DNA of 64,000 nt from Pseudomonas sp. B21-040 (GTDB lineage: Bacteria > Pseudomonadota > Gammaproteobacteria > Pseudomonadales > Pseudomonadaceae): positions 5,015,501 through 5,079,500 of the forward strand of contig NZ_CP087176.1 of assembly GCF_024748695.1 (NCBI RefSeq), read 5' to 3'. Position 1 is the first letter of the stretch. Each line of letters opens with the position of its first letter. The notes under the pieces were generated by a model. It was not told where the DNA came from. It searched no databases and saw only the letters and a program-made list of their open reading frames with translations. Shown piece by piece: positions 27,310-36,176 of the stretch. The position numbers and the translations under genes are program-made.

Positions 27310-28035
27310 CTATATACCAATGGTCTGTACTTTGGACAGGGCAACACTGCCCAGGCCTGCCAGGTTCAGCATCAACTCACCGCCGGTCTGGCTGATGGTC
27401 ACGCTGTTGACGGTTGCCGGCAGGTAAGTCACCAGCGAGGTCGCCTTGCTGTCGTAAGTCGCGGTAGCTGCAAACTTGTAAGTGCCAGCCTTGGCCACTT
27501 CGCCCGCATCGTTCTTGCCGTCCCAGATGAAACCGGCGTTGCCGGCCTGCTGGCTGCCAAGATCGATGGTGCGAACGACTTTGCCATCGGTATCCGTGAT
27601 CTTGACCGTCACCGGATTCGTCGAGGCCGGTACGACCGCCGTACCGTTGAAACTCTTGGAGGTATCGACCACTGCGGTATCGGTCTGGGCAACCACCGAA
27701 CGCCCCACCAGCGAAGACGCTTGCAACGCTTGCGAGGAGTTGTAGTTGCCGGCAATGCCGCTGACGGTATCGTTCAGCGTGGTGATGCCTTCCAGGCTGC
27801 TGAACTGCGCCAACTGCGCGACGAACGCGCCGTTGTCCTGCGGCTCCAACGGGTTCTGGTTTTTCAGCTGGGTCACCAGCAACTGCAGGAACGCGTCTTT
27901 GCCCAACGCTTTCTTGCCCGTGGCGCTGCCGGTTGCGGCAGCCAGGCCATCGCTGCTGGATTTATTGGCCTTGACCGAAGAGTTGGCCAGGACATCCTTG
28001 AGGCTCACGCCACTGGTGGTATCGATAACACTCAT
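27310..28035 (-). CDS. flgD: Flagellar hook-capping protein FlgD
   Basis: The 241-residue scaffold caps the growing hook. Family features are the FLQLLVTQLKNQNPLEPQDN segment near residue 50 and the FlgD Ig-like and Tudor-like C-terminal domain (FIWDGKNDAGEVAKAGTYKF). It lies between flgC and flgE in the flgBCDE operon. Confidence 0.95.
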   Translation of the reverse strand: MSVIDTTSGVSLKDVLANSSVKANKSSSDGLAAATGSATGKKALGKDAFLQLLVTQLKNQNPLEPQDNGAFVAQLAQFSSLEGITTLNDTVSGIAGNYNSSQALQASSLVGRSVVAQTDTAVVDTSKSFNGTAVVPASTNPVTVKITDTDGKVVRTIDLGSQQAGNAGFIWDGKNDAGEVAKAGTYKFAATATYDSKATSLVTYLPATVNSVTISQTGGELMLNLAGLGSVALSKVQTIGI

Positions 28036-28050
28036 CTGAGTCGCCCCTTA

Positions 28051-28494
28051 TCACTGACCGAGAGTCAGGACCTTCTGCATCATGGTTTTGGCGGTGTTCA
28101 TCATTTCAGCGTTGGTCTGGAACGAACGACTCGCGGAAATCATGTCGGCCATTTCTTCGACGACGTTGACGTTCGGGTAGTAGACGTAGCCCTTGGCATC
28201 GGCAGCCGGATGGTTCGGCTCGTAGCGCGCTTCAAGGTTGCTCTGGTCTTCGACCACGCCCAGCACTTGCACGCCTTGACCCGCAGCGTCCTGGCTCTGG
28301 AACAGCGAGTTGCTGCCGCCGCTCTGGCCGCCCTGGAACATGGTGGCGAATACCGGGTGACGGGCGCGATAGGTCTGGTCGATGCTCGACGAGACGGTTT
28401 CGGCGTTGGCGATGTTCGAGGCCACGGTGTTCAAGCGAGTGGTTTGAGCACTCATGCCGCTACCGGCAATGTTGAAAACACTGGATAGAGACAT
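28051..28494 (-). CDS. flgC: Flagellar basal-body rod protein FlgC
   Basis: The 147-residue proximal rod protein has the N-terminal motif SVFNIAGSGMSAQTTRLNTVASNIANAET and the C-terminal ANVVEEMADMISASRSF-type helix, with the shared flagellar axial-protein pattern. It follows flgB by three bases and precedes flgD by 15. Confidence 0.95.
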   Translation of the reverse strand: MSLSSVFNIAGSGMSAQTTRLNTVASNIANAETVSSSIDQTYRARHPVFATMFQGGQSGGSNSLFQSQDAAGQGVQVLGVVEDQSNLEARYEPNHPAADAKGYVYYPNVNVVEEMADMISASRSFQTNAEMMNTAKTMMQKVLTLGQ

Positions 28495-28497
28495 GAC

Positions 28498-28905
28498 TTA
28501 CTCTCCGCGCAGGGCTGACACCAGCCCTTTGAATTTGCTGTTGAGCAGGGTGAAGCTGGCCTGGAAGCCGACCGCGTTTTCCGCGTAGTTCGACTGTTCC
28601 AGTTGGGCGTCCACGGTGTTCTGGTCGATCGATGGCTGCATCGGCGTGCGATACATCAGCGACTCGTCGCCATTGCCCAGGCCTTCAGCTTCGATATGAC
28701 GGCTGTTGGTCATGTTCAAGGCAAAGGTGCCGTTCTTGGTTTTCTCGTTCTGTGCAGCGAGCACTTTGGAGAATTCCAGATCCCGAGCCTTGTAGTTCGG
28801 GGTGTCGGCGTTGGCGATGTTGTTGGCCAGGACTTCGGCACGCTGAGCGCGGAAGCCCAGGGCTTGTTCGTGGATACCGAGCGCTTTATCGAAGCTGATG
28901 CTCAT
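28498..28905 (-). CDS. flgB: Flagellar basal-body rod protein FlgB
   Basis: The 135-residue rod protein starts SISFDKALGIHEQALGFRA, contains ANNIANADTPNYKARD, and has a C-terminal helix (QSNYAENAVGFQASFTLLN) for axial packing. The start at 28905 is preferred over the extension to 29034, which runs through the promoter. It is first in flgBCDE and is preceded by a clear sigma54 promoter. Confidence 0.94.
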   Translation of the reverse strand: MSISFDKALGIHEQALGFRAQRAEVLANNIANADTPNYKARDLEFSKVLAAQNEKTKNGTFALNMTNSRHIEAEGLGNGDESLMYRTPMQPSIDQNTVDAQLEQSNYAENAVGFQASFTLLNSKFKGLVSALRGE

Positions 28906-28950
28906 GTCGGGAAACCTTCGGGTGACCTGATTTTTCGTAACCAGAGATAT

Positions 28951-28966
28951 AGCAAGCGGCGTGCCA
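28951..28966 (-). promoter_or_regulatory. Sigma54 (RpoN) promoter of flgBCDE
   Basis: On the minus strand the sequence is TGGCAC-N5-TTGCT, an exact match to the -24/-12 consensus, 46 bases upstream of flgB. In Pseudomonas such class II flagellar promoters need FleQ. Confidence 0.9.
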
Positions 28967-29110
28967 ATTCGAAAAAGCCCGAAAACCGGGGCTTTGCGGG
29001 CGGTGGCAAAGCGGCAATGCCAGAAAAGCGGCAACCGGTTTCCGCTGAATGCCGCTTTTCTGCCGCTTTCTCGAATCGTGCCTCGATTTCTCGAATCGTG
29101 CGCCGGTCGT

Positions 29111-29168
29111 TGTAGGAGCTGGCGATGACTGCTACGCAGCCAAATACAGCCTTCGCCAGCCGCTACCT
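29111..29168. repeat. Half copy of repeat family B
   Basis: A shortened element starting TGTAGGAGCTGGCGATGACT and ending with GCCAGCCGCTAC shares arms with family B but lacks the central section. Confidence 0.6.
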
Positions 29169-29185
29169 GTTGTTTCGGGGCTTAA

Positions 29186-29271
29186 CTGATAGGCAATAGT
29201 CCTATCAGCTAAGTTTTAATCCGATATTTTCTCTACAGAATGCATCAAAAATTCTGCCTGAAATCGGATTA
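29186..29271. promoter_or_regulatory. Two hairpins upstream of pyocin gene
   Basis: CTGATAGG / CCTATCAG (29186-29208) forms a perfect 8-base stem. TAATCCGAT / ATCGGATTA (29217-29271) encloses CAGAAT / ATTCTG. They may end flg-ward read-through or mark the cassette edge. Confidence 0.5.
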
Positions 29272-29434
29272 TTTAATGTAAGAAGTTTTACTACAGGTAT
29301 CGCTCACATTGTAATTACCCAATCTTCAATCACGACATCAACAGCAAATATTCTACTGTTGATGTGGCGCCCTTGTTGCGGCATAACTAGGCGCTTCTGC
29401 TAATTGGAATTCAAATCATGGCAAGGAATGCCGC

Positions 29435-31146
29435 ATGCAAAAATCTATCGATTTATCAAATTTTGACAGCGCTCTGAATTGGAATGGAGCTATTCCGACG
29501 ATTACTGGGGTTCACAGTATTGAAACTATCGACCAAGAGCGCGACGCATATGCAAAGTTGGTAGCCGTAGCACATTCGGTGCAAGATCAGACAGGAAGTT
29601 TTTTTCGAACGGCACGGCGGGCGTGCGAAATGAAATAGAGGGGCGCATAGGCTCGTCTACTGATACCCATCCATTCAACAAACTAGAGGACGCCTTAAAA
29701 AAGAAAGCCATTATTGTCGAGCTCCTGCAACAAATTAGAATGAGTAGCAGCTGGTATGAAGCAGATAGCTTTTTTGGCATAGATGCATTGTCATTGGACA
29801 GTATGGAAAGTGCCGAGTTGTTCGCGGCTTATGTGGATACAGTAGAACACGAGGAGGAGCGCCGAGCCTATTACGAAAACTTTCTGAAATCTCTGACAGC
29901 CGCCTACATCAAACGAATCCTTGTCGAGGCTGTTTCCATTTTAGAGGACGCTTCTCCAGCTATAGATGCTGCGATCCATTCTGCCTTGGCTAGAGGTGAA
30001 ACTGCCTACAGTTTCAATTTAACCCTTAGTCAATCCGCGCAGGTGGTCACTGTGGCGGGTGCCGCTACTCTCCAAAACGCGGACGGTTGGACCTTCGAGG
30101 CAGCCATCCGTAAAAGCATTTTGTTGTTGACAGGGCTGGGGGACGTACTTCTCAGTCGAGCGACGGCGATTGGGATCGGGGCTTTGCTCTATTCACCCGC
30201 TCTGGGTAACGGCGAGCGTTATCCTCAAACGGCTCTCAAACTATCTGGCAGTACAGTCTTGCCAGAAGCACCGTCTAACCTGAATGAAATCGCCGCTACC
30301 GAAGGAACCATCGACCTTCCCTACCGGATTTATGGTGACCTTGGCCAATACACCCTCGTTGCAACACCGGCGGGAGGTAGCATTTCACCAGCGGTGCCAG
30401 TTCGAGCGCTGGAGTTTGACCAGAAGACTAACAGCTACAGTTTCACCTCCGCCGACACACCGCCCATCACCCTCGGCTTTCCAATTATCCACTGGGAAAG
30501 CAGTTCGACAACTTCGCCTGCTAGATCAGTGGAAGTACCGCATTACAGTGGCGTTGAACTGTTGCCACTACTCGTGCGGCCCGAACCATTGCCTGCGTTC
30601 GAGTTACCGGATTTCAGGGATTGTATTTACTGCTTTCCGATCAACAGCGGCTTGCCGCCGATTTATGTTGTTTTCAATAGCCCTTATGAAGGGGCTACTA
30701 CGAGAGGAAATTATAGCGGTCGATTTTTCAATCCTGCCAAAGCTGGAGGCTCAATCCTGGATCTGGATTGGACCAAGGCTACCGTGACGAAAGCGGGTAT
30801 TAAACGAGTGAAATTGCATATTGGACGTTTCAGCCCTTCAGATGCTAATGCCATCATGGTTGATCGACTGAAAAAGATTCTCCAAGGTAAATTAGTAATC
30901 ACGGCTACCGACAAACGTTTCTATACTCATGAACTCAGAGAGCTTGAACGTTTCAGAAAATTAGGAGTGGCAGACGGTATAAATCCAAATGATGAAGGCG
31001 CTATTTGGAATAGCACTCACGCTGCAACACTGGAAGACTACAAACTAAAAGACGATCCTGAGTTACTCTACACACCTGAAGCCATGGAGGCATACGGCAA
31101 ACAAATTGAAAGAGAGTACAAACAATTAGGAGGAGCAAAGCGATGA
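29435..31146 (+). pseudogene. S-type pyocin (bacteriocin) gene with one-base frameshift
   Basis: Residues from 29623 onward (507 codons) contain a pyocin S translocation domain (about 200-330 of that frame; YRIYGDLGQYTLVATPAG, ITLGFPIIHWE) and a C-terminal killing domain. That domain has conserved-looking FYTHELRELERFRKLG and WNSTHAATLEDYKL segments; its activity is not recognised. Its start would be GTG at 29623. The preceding frame 29435-29638 (MQKSIDLSNF...) has a good AAGGA site and is protein-like. The two join cleanly if the T7 run at 29599-29605 had one more T, giving a ~570-residue protein. It may be a mutation, assembly error or slippage site. Confidence 0.8.
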
Positions 31147-31415
31147 GTGTCATTAAAACCATTGTATTAAACGAGAAGCCTGAAGAAGTAATCCTATTTC
31201 TTACCAAGAATGAATTAGGCATCTCTTTTCCTCAGCTGGATCGTCTCTATAGCTGGGCTAATTGGGCGCATGTTGCGGATAATATAGGGCTAATGAAAAT
31301 CGTCTGGAAAATGCGTGACGCGGGTCTTGTAAAGTCTAACGGTACCGGAATTGTCAGGGGCAACAACTGGAGGGAGCCGGCATTCATGGTAGAGGGGAAA
31401 TATACTTTTGAGTGA
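31143..31415 (+). CDS. Probable pyocin immunity protein
   Basis: The 90-residue cytoplasmic protein starts with ATG overlapping the toxin stop by four bases and has a strong GGAGGAG site. Position and size are those of bacteriocin immunity proteins that bind and block the killing domain. I do not recognise a specific immunity family. It remains intact although the toxin frame is broken, consistent with continued selection for self-protection. Confidence 0.75.
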   Translation: MSVIKTIVLNEKPEEVILFLTKNELGISFPQLDRLYSWANWAHVADNIGLMKIVWKMRDAGLVKSNGTGIVRGNNWREPAFMVEGKYTFE

Positions 31416-31417
31416 TA

Positions 31418-31456
31418 TTGCTAATCGCCTGTCACCTTCAGGGAGACGATTAGCAA
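31418..31456 (+). terminator. Inverted repeat after immunity gene
   Basis: TTGCTAATCG / CGATTAGCAA forms a 10-base stem three bases after the immunity stop. It has no T run, so termination is uncertain. Confidence 0.45.
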
Positions 31457-31494
31457 GTTATGGGTGAACTCCAGGCCCGATTGAGACACATAAA

Positions 31495-31526
31495 AAAATC
31501 CGATGCCAGTACAGGCATCGGATTTT
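31495..31526. terminator. Bidirectional terminator between pyocin cassette and cheR
   Basis: AAAATCCGATGCC / GGCATCGGATTTT forms a 13-base stem with a six-base loop and A/T runs on both sides. It can stop pyocin-cassette and cheR transcripts. Confidence 0.88.
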
Positions 31527-31611
31527 GACTTGCGGCCAATGGTCAAGCGAATGAGCTTACCTGATCGGCATGCCCCAGAGGGCTTCCGTTTTTATGCCGG
31601 TGGCCTTTGCA

Positions 31612-32439
31612 TCACTTCGCCTGGTAAATGATCCCCGGGCTGCACTGGACCATCTGGTAATGATCCGGCAAACCGTTCAGCGCTTCGGACGCGCCGAGGA
31701 ACAAATAGCCGCCCGGTTTGAGCGTGCTGTGAATGCGCAACAGGATGTCTTTCTTCACCTCTGCGGAGAAGTAGATCAGCACGTTGCGGCAGAACACGAT
31801 GTCGAATTTGCCAAGGGCCGCGTAGCTGTCCAGCAGGTTGAACGAGCGAAACTCCACCCGGCTCTTGATCGGCGCCTTGATCGCCCAGCGTCCCGGCCCT
31901 TTTGGGTCGAAGTAACGCTGAAGACGCTCGGGCGACAGGCCTCGGCCGATGGCCAGGCTGTCGTACTCGCCGGTCTTGCAGTTGGTCAGCATGGTGCCGG
32001 ACAAGTCGGTGGCTACAATCTGCGCACCCATCTTCAACTGACCCATGTTGACGCGCTCGAACTCATCGATGGACATCGACAGCGAGTACGGTTCCTGACC
32101 CGACGAGCACGCCGCCGACCAGATCCGCAGACGCTGACCGGGAGCGGCCTTGATCGCTTCAGGCAATACCTTGTTCTTCAAGACTTCAAACGGATAGGTG
32201 TCACGAAACCACAGGGTTTCGTTGGTGGTCATGGCATCCACCACCATTTCGCGCAAACCGCTGCGCGGCTGGGTCTGGATGCGCTGGACCAGCTCACCCA
32301 GGGATTTGATGCCTTGCTGTTCCATCAGTTTGTTGAGACGGCTCGAGACCAGGTACTGCTTGTTTTCACCGAGCAAAATGCCACAGGCTTTTTCCAGGAA
32401 TACCCGGAACTGTTCGAAATCCAAATTACCCGTAGACAA
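31612..32439 (-). CDS. cheR: Chemotaxis protein methyltransferase CheR
   Basis: The 275-residue enzyme methylates glutamates of chemoreceptors with S-adenosylmethionine. An N-terminal helical domain (about 1-75) precedes a Rossmann SAM-binding domain with IWSAACSSGQEPYSL near 105, the FDIVFCRNVLIYF strand near 213, and KPGGYLFLGASE. It lies downstream of cheV on the same strand. The pyocin cassette separates it from flgB. Confidence 0.95.
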   Translation of the reverse strand: MSTGNLDFEQFRVFLEKACGILLGENKQYLVSSRLNKLMEQQGIKSLGELVQRIQTQPRSGLREMVVDAMTTNETLWFRDTYPFEVLKNKVLPEAIKAAPGQRLRIWSAACSSGQEPYSLSMSIDEFERVNMGQLKMGAQIVATDLSGTMLTNCKTGEYDSLAIGRGLSPERLQRYFDPKGPGRWAIKAPIKSRVEFRSFNLLDSYAALGKFDIVFCRNVLIYFSAEVKKDILLRIHSTLKPGGYLFLGASEALNGLPDHYQMVQCSPGIIYQAK

Positions 32440-32485
32440 TGATGCCGCCTCTTAAATCGTGTTAACCACCAGGGGCAGAAGGCCC

Positions 32486-33418
32486 CTAGCTGAAATCTGC
32501 TGCTTTGATCCGGTCGACTACCCGGGATGCCAGGTCATCAGGACGGAATTTGGCAAGGAAGTCATCGGCACCGACTTTCTTGACCATCGCCTGATTGAAT
32601 ACACCCGACAACGAAGTATGCAGGATGATATGAAGCTTTTGCATGCGCGGGTCGTTGCGGATCTCGGCCGTCAGGGTGTACCCGTCCATTTCCGGCATCT
32701 CGATGTCGGAAATCATCATCAGGAACTCTTCCTCCGGCTTTTTCCCTTCGTCGACCAGCTTTTTCAGATAGTCCAGCGCTTGCTTGCCGTCGTTCAACGC
32801 GACCACTTCGACACCGACGGTTTGCAGGCAACGGGTCACCTGCTTGCGTGCCACCGACGAGTCATCGACCGTCAGGACCTTCAAGGACAAGGCCTTGTGC
32901 TGGGTTTCGACATCCACCACGCCGACCGAAATCACTTCCGGTGTCGGGGCCACTTCCGCGAGGATTTTCTCGACGTCGATGATTTCGACTAACTGATTGT
33001 CGACCCGAGTCACAGCCGTCAGGTAATGATCGCGCCCCGTGCCCTTGGGCGGCGGGTGAATCTCTTCCCAGTTCATGTTGACGATGCGTTCCACCGAGCG
33101 CACCAGGAAACCCTGGGTCTTGGTGTTGTACTCCGTGATGATCACGAACGGATTGCTTTGATCTTTCAGCGCGCCGGAACCGGTCGCCATCGCCAGATCA
33201 AGAATCGGAATGGTCGCCCCCCGGATGTTTGCCACACCGCACACGACAGGACTGGATTTTGGCATCAGCGTGAGTTTGGGGCATTGCAGCACCTCCCGAA
33301 CCTTGAACACGTTGATCCCGTAAAGCTGCTGGCCGTCGAGACGGAACAACAACAGCTCCAGGCGATTCTGCCCTACCAGTTGCGTGCGCTGGTTTACCGC
33401 ATCCATTACACCAGCCAT
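32486..33418 (-). CDS. cheV: Chemotaxis coupling protein CheV
   Basis: The 310-residue protein fuses an N-terminal CheW-like coupling domain (about 15-155; GINVFKVREVLQCP, VCGVANIRGATIPILDL) to a C-terminal receiver (about 175-305). The receiver's phospho-acceptor Asp is in ISDIEMPEMDGYTL. It links receptors to CheA with phosphorylation-tuned adaptation. The start MAGVMDAVNQRTQ at 33418 matches the family; the long upstream frame is antisense to flgA's leader. Confidence 0.94.
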   Translation of the reverse strand: MAGVMDAVNQRTQLVGQNRLELLLFRLDGQQLYGINVFKVREVLQCPKLTLMPKSSPVVCGVANIRGATIPILDLAMATGSGALKDQSNPFVIITEYNTKTQGFLVRSVERIVNMNWEEIHPPPKGTGRDHYLTAVTRVDNQLVEIIDVEKILAEVAPTPEVISVGVVDVETQHKALSLKVLTVDDSSVARKQVTRCLQTVGVEVVALNDGKQALDYLKKLVDEGKKPEEEFLMMISDIEMPEMDGYTLTAEIRNDPRMQKLHIILHTSLSGVFNQAMVKKVGADDFLAKFRPDDLASRVVDRIKAADFS

Positions 33419-33473
33419 GCACAGACTCCTACACCAACGCTTAAGTGTGTTGCGACGCACGTTAATTGCTAAA

Positions 33474-33489
33474 CGGCACGGCGCTTGCT
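33474..33489 (+). promoter_or_regulatory. Sigma54-type promoter close to flgA start
   Basis: cGGCAC-N5-TTGCT matches the -24/-12 consensus with one mismatch. Transcription would start near 33500, almost at the predicted flgA ATG. Confidence 0.65.
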
Positions 33490-33500
33490 TTTTAACTCTT

Positions 33501-34262
33501 ATGAACACAGAACCGACATTTTTCCGACGCCTGACATCACACGCTCGCCAAGTGCTTTGCGCGGTGTCTGCCGTCTGCCTGTTCAACGCTGGCAGCCCTG
33601 CCCTTGCTGACGCAGTTACCTTGCCTGACATGCTTATCGGCGTCACTCAGGGCTTTCTTGAGTTCACCGTAGAAGACTATTTGGCGACCAGTCAAACCGA
33701 AGGTCGTTATGAGATTGAGGTCAAGCAGCTCGATCCACGCCTGCGCATGCCCATGTGCGACAAGGAATTGACAGCCACCCTGGAGAGCCCGGCGATCCCG
33801 ATTGGTCGCGTCACGGTCAAGGTTCGTTGTGACAGCACTTCCCCCTGGACGGTCTTCGTGCCCGCTCAAGTCCGCCTGTTTCGAGACGTCGTCACCACCA
33901 CTCGGCCACTCAAGCGAGCCGGCTTTATCGAGCCGGGCGACGTCATGCTGCGCGAACGAGACATCAGCCTGATCGGCCAGGGCTACTTCACCTCTACGGA
34001 TCAAACGATCGGACAGAAACTTACCCGACCAACGGTCGCTGGTCAGGTCCTGACGCTGGTCCACCTCGAACAGGCCGAAGTCATCACCAAGGGCGACCAG
34101 GTGGTGATTACCGCTCGCAGCGGTACGCTCAGTGTGCGCATGCCGGGCGAAGCGCTGTCGAACGGCGGCTTGCGTGAACAGATCCGGGTGAAAAACCTTA
34201 ACTCCCAACGGGTTATCAAGGCGCAGGTGATCGCGCCGGGCCAGGTGGAGGTCTCCATGTAA
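33501..34262 (+). CDS. flgA: Flagellar P-ring assembly chaperone FlgA
   Basis: The 253-residue periplasmic protein helps FlgI assemble into the P ring. It has a signal peptide (about 1-36, cleavage near SPALA-DAV) and the C-terminal SAF domain (about 140-250; KRAGFIEPGDVMLRERDI, GQVLTLVHLEQAEVITKGDQV). The ATG at 33501 gives a basic N-terminus suited to export but has no clear ribosome site. It begins the flgA-flgM-flgN-flgZ series. Confidence 0.92.
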   Translation: MNTEPTFFRRLTSHARQVLCAVSAVCLFNAGSPALADAVTLPDMLIGVTQGFLEFTVEDYLATSQTEGRYEIEVKQLDPRLRMPMCDKELTATLESPAIPIGRVTVKVRCDSTSPWTVFVPAQVRLFRDVVTTTRPLKRAGFIEPGDVMLRERDISLIGQGYFTSTDQTIGQKLTRPTVAGQVLTLVHLEQAEVITKGDQVVITARSGTLSVRMPGEALSNGGLREQIRVKNLNSQRVIKAQVIAPGQVEVSM

Positions 34263-34366
34263 GGCGCTCTGCTTGGTAAAGCTATGGCGCGCTGCCTGGC
34301 TGTTCCCTAAACTGTGCCGCACGCAGGAAATGCGCTGGCGCATGCAAGCTCATTGATAAATGGGTC

Positions 34367-34393
34367 TAAAGTTTTTGCAGGGAGAGCCGAAAA
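34367..34393 (+). promoter_or_regulatory. Sigma28 (FliA) promoter of flgM
   Basis: TAAAGTTT-N11-GCCGAAAA matches the FliA consensus (last element one base off GCCGATAA). It lies 37 bases upstream of flgM. Confidence 0.85.
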
Positions 34394-34429
34394 CATGGCA
34401 AGCGTCCAAATACCCAGAGGTTTTTTATC

Positions 34430-34756
34430 ATGGTCATCGATTTCAGCCGTTTGAACAGTTCCTCGCCACTGCCCGGCAGTACGCGTACCAGCGCCAACAA
34501 GGAAGCTGCCGAAGCCGGCAAATCCGCGCCGCTGAATACGGCGGCTCAACAGGCCAGTACCGCCAATATCGGGGAATCGGTACACCTCAGCGATGAGGCT
34601 CAACAGTTGCAGAAGGTCACTGACAAGCTGCGCGATCAACCTGCCGTCGACAACGCCCGCGTGGCCGAGTTGAAAGCAGCGATTGCCGATGGCAGCTATA
34701 AAGTCGACAGCAACCGTGTAGCCAGCAAACTGCTCAACTTCGAAGCCCAGCGCTAG
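34430..34756 (+). CDS. flgM: Anti-sigma28 factor FlgM
   Basis: The 108-residue protein has a disordered Ser/Ala-rich N-terminal half and the conserved C-terminal FliA-binding helices ([21 protein letters not shown]...VASKLL). It holds FliA inactive until the hook is complete and is then exported. A FliA promoter upstream gives the usual feedback. FlgN follows 48 bases later. Confidence 0.93.
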   Translation: MVIDFSRLNSSSPLPGSTRTSANKEAAEAGKSAPLNTAAQQASTANIGESVHLSDEAQQLQKVTDKLRDQPAVDNARVAELKAAIADGSYKVDSNRVASKLLNFEAQR

Positions 34757-34804
34757 GCCACGGCCTGCGCCAGGCTTTTGGACGCTTAAACCCCAAGGCC
34801 AGTC

Positions 34805-35272
34805 ATGCACGATACTAATTTACTGCAACTGATCATCGACGACTTTGCTCCAGCGCAACACTTGCTGGAGTTATTGCAAACCGAGTCCCTCGCCTTGCAT
34901 GGTCGCGACATGCCGCTGCTCGAAGACATTCTGGCGCGCAAACAGGCAATGATCATTCTGCTCGAACAGCATGGCCGCAAGCGCAGCGAAATCCTCGCCA
35001 GCCTCAACCTGCCCACCAATCGCCAAGGCCTGGAGCAACTCGCCAGCCAGTCGAGCGTGGGTGAGCAATTGCTGGCGCAGAGCGATGCCCTGACAGACCT
35101 TTTGGCTCAGTGCCAGGCGATCAATGTCAATAATGGTCAGTCGATCCTGATACAACAGGCCGCCACGGCCAATCAGCTGAAGATCCTCACCGGCGGCGAA
35201 CCACCTGCGCTTTACGATGCCCGCGGATCAACCTCCAAATTAGCGAAGCCGCGCCCGCTCAGTCAGGCTTGA
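34805..35272 (+). CDS. flgN: Flagellar export chaperone FlgN
   Basis: The 155-residue helical protein keeps hook-filament junction proteins FlgK and FlgL soluble before export. The FlgN family pattern is visible in repeated amphipathic helices (LLEDILARKQAMIILLEQHGRKRSEIL, about 40-66). Gene order after flgM is standard. Confidence 0.9.
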   Translation: MHDTNLLQLIIDDFAPAQHLLELLQTESLALHGRDMPLLEDILARKQAMIILLEQHGRKRSEILASLNLPTNRQGLEQLASQSSVGEQLLAQSDALTDLLAQCQAINVNNGQSILIQQAATANQLKILTGGEPPALYDARGSTSKLAKPRPLSQA

Positions 35273-35364
35273 TTCTGTTGAATAGCTCGCTCTATCAAGA
35301 CGCGTCACATGCTGGCAATATGCTGGCTATGCGCAGTCATATTTTGTCCGGAGAATGATGAACC

Positions 35365-36111
35365 GTGTCCAATGCCTTAACCGCGGAAGATGCTCCGCAG
35401 CCACCGAAGGTACTCTCCACACCCATGGAGATCGCGGGTAACCTGCGGCAACTGCAAGAAAGCCATGATCCGCTGATCATCACGTTCCACGAGCGTAACC
35501 AGCGCTTCCAGAGCTATCTGGTGGACGTTGACCGTGACAACAACATGATTGCCCTGGACGAGATGGTGCCTCGCGATGGCGAACGCTATCTGCTGGCGGG
35601 CGAGTCGTTTCGGATCGAAGGCTTCCATGAGGGCGTGCGCATCGCCTGGGAAAGCAACGGTCTGCTGAACATCGACGAATCCGGCAACACACGCTGCTAT
35701 CGCGGCAAACTCCCCGACCAAGTGGTCTACCACCAGCGCCGCAATGCCTTCCGGGCTGCGTTGAAGCTGGCGCAACTGGTCAATGTCGAACTGAGCGGTG
35801 AAAAGCTCAAATCGCCGGTCAGTGGCAAGTTGCTGGATATTTCCGCCACCGGTTGCAAATTGCGTTTTGAGGGCGACATCACCAGCCGCCTGCAACTGGG
35901 CCAGGTCTACGAGCGCTTCGTTGCCGCCCTGCCCTTCGGCAGCATGACCACACCGGTGGAATTGCGTTACCTGCACTTCGAAGAAAAGATCTCCACCACC
36001 TTCGCCGGTCTCCGCTTTCACAATATGAGCGGGCTGGAGCAGCGCCAGGTCGAGCGCTTCGTGTACCAGCTTCAGCGTGAAGCCCGACGCTTCGACAAAG
36101 ACGATATCTGA
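35365..36111 (+). CDS. flgZ: c-di-GMP-binding flagellar brake protein FlgZ/YcgR
   Basis: The 248-residue protein has an N-terminal YcgR domain (about 20-115) and a C-terminal PilZ domain (about 125-240). Its c-di-GMP-binding residues are RRNAFR and the DISATGCKL motif. When bound to c-di-GMP the family slows flagellar motors. It uses a GTG start behind GGAGAATGATGAACC. The Pseudomonas name for the gene after flgN is flgZ. Confidence 0.92.
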   Translation: MSNALTAEDAPQPPKVLSTPMEIAGNLRQLQESHDPLIITFHERNQRFQSYLVDVDRDNNMIALDEMVPRDGERYLLAGESFRIEGFHEGVRIAWESNGLLNIDESGNTRCYRGKLPDQVVYHQRRNAFRAALKLAQLVNVELSGEKLKSPVSGKLLDISATGCKLRFEGDITSRLQLGQVYERFVAALPFGSMTTPVELRYLHFEEKISTTFAGLRFHNMSGLEQRQVERFVYQLQREARRFDKDDI

Positions 36112-36125
36112 TCCAGCGCTTCAAC

Positions 36126-36165
36126 AAAAAACGGGCAGTCCCTTGCGGAACTGCCCGTTTTTTTT
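36126..36165. terminator. Bidirectional terminator after flgZ
   Basis: AAAAACGGGCAGT / ACTGCCCGTTTTT forms a 13-base stem with a ten-base loop. It serves flgZ and the converging MFS gene. Confidence 0.92.
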
Positions 36166-36176
36166 ATGCATCAAGG

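Larger units (their letters stand above)
28906..29434. other. flgB to pyocin junction region
   Basis: The 529 bases have no convincing gene. They contain the flgB sigma54 promoter (28951-28966), duplicated TCGAATCGTGCCTCGATT-type sequence near 29072-29101, half of a family B repeat, and a switch to AT-rich sequence from about 29180. Two hairpins follow before the pyocin gene. Confidence 0.6.
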
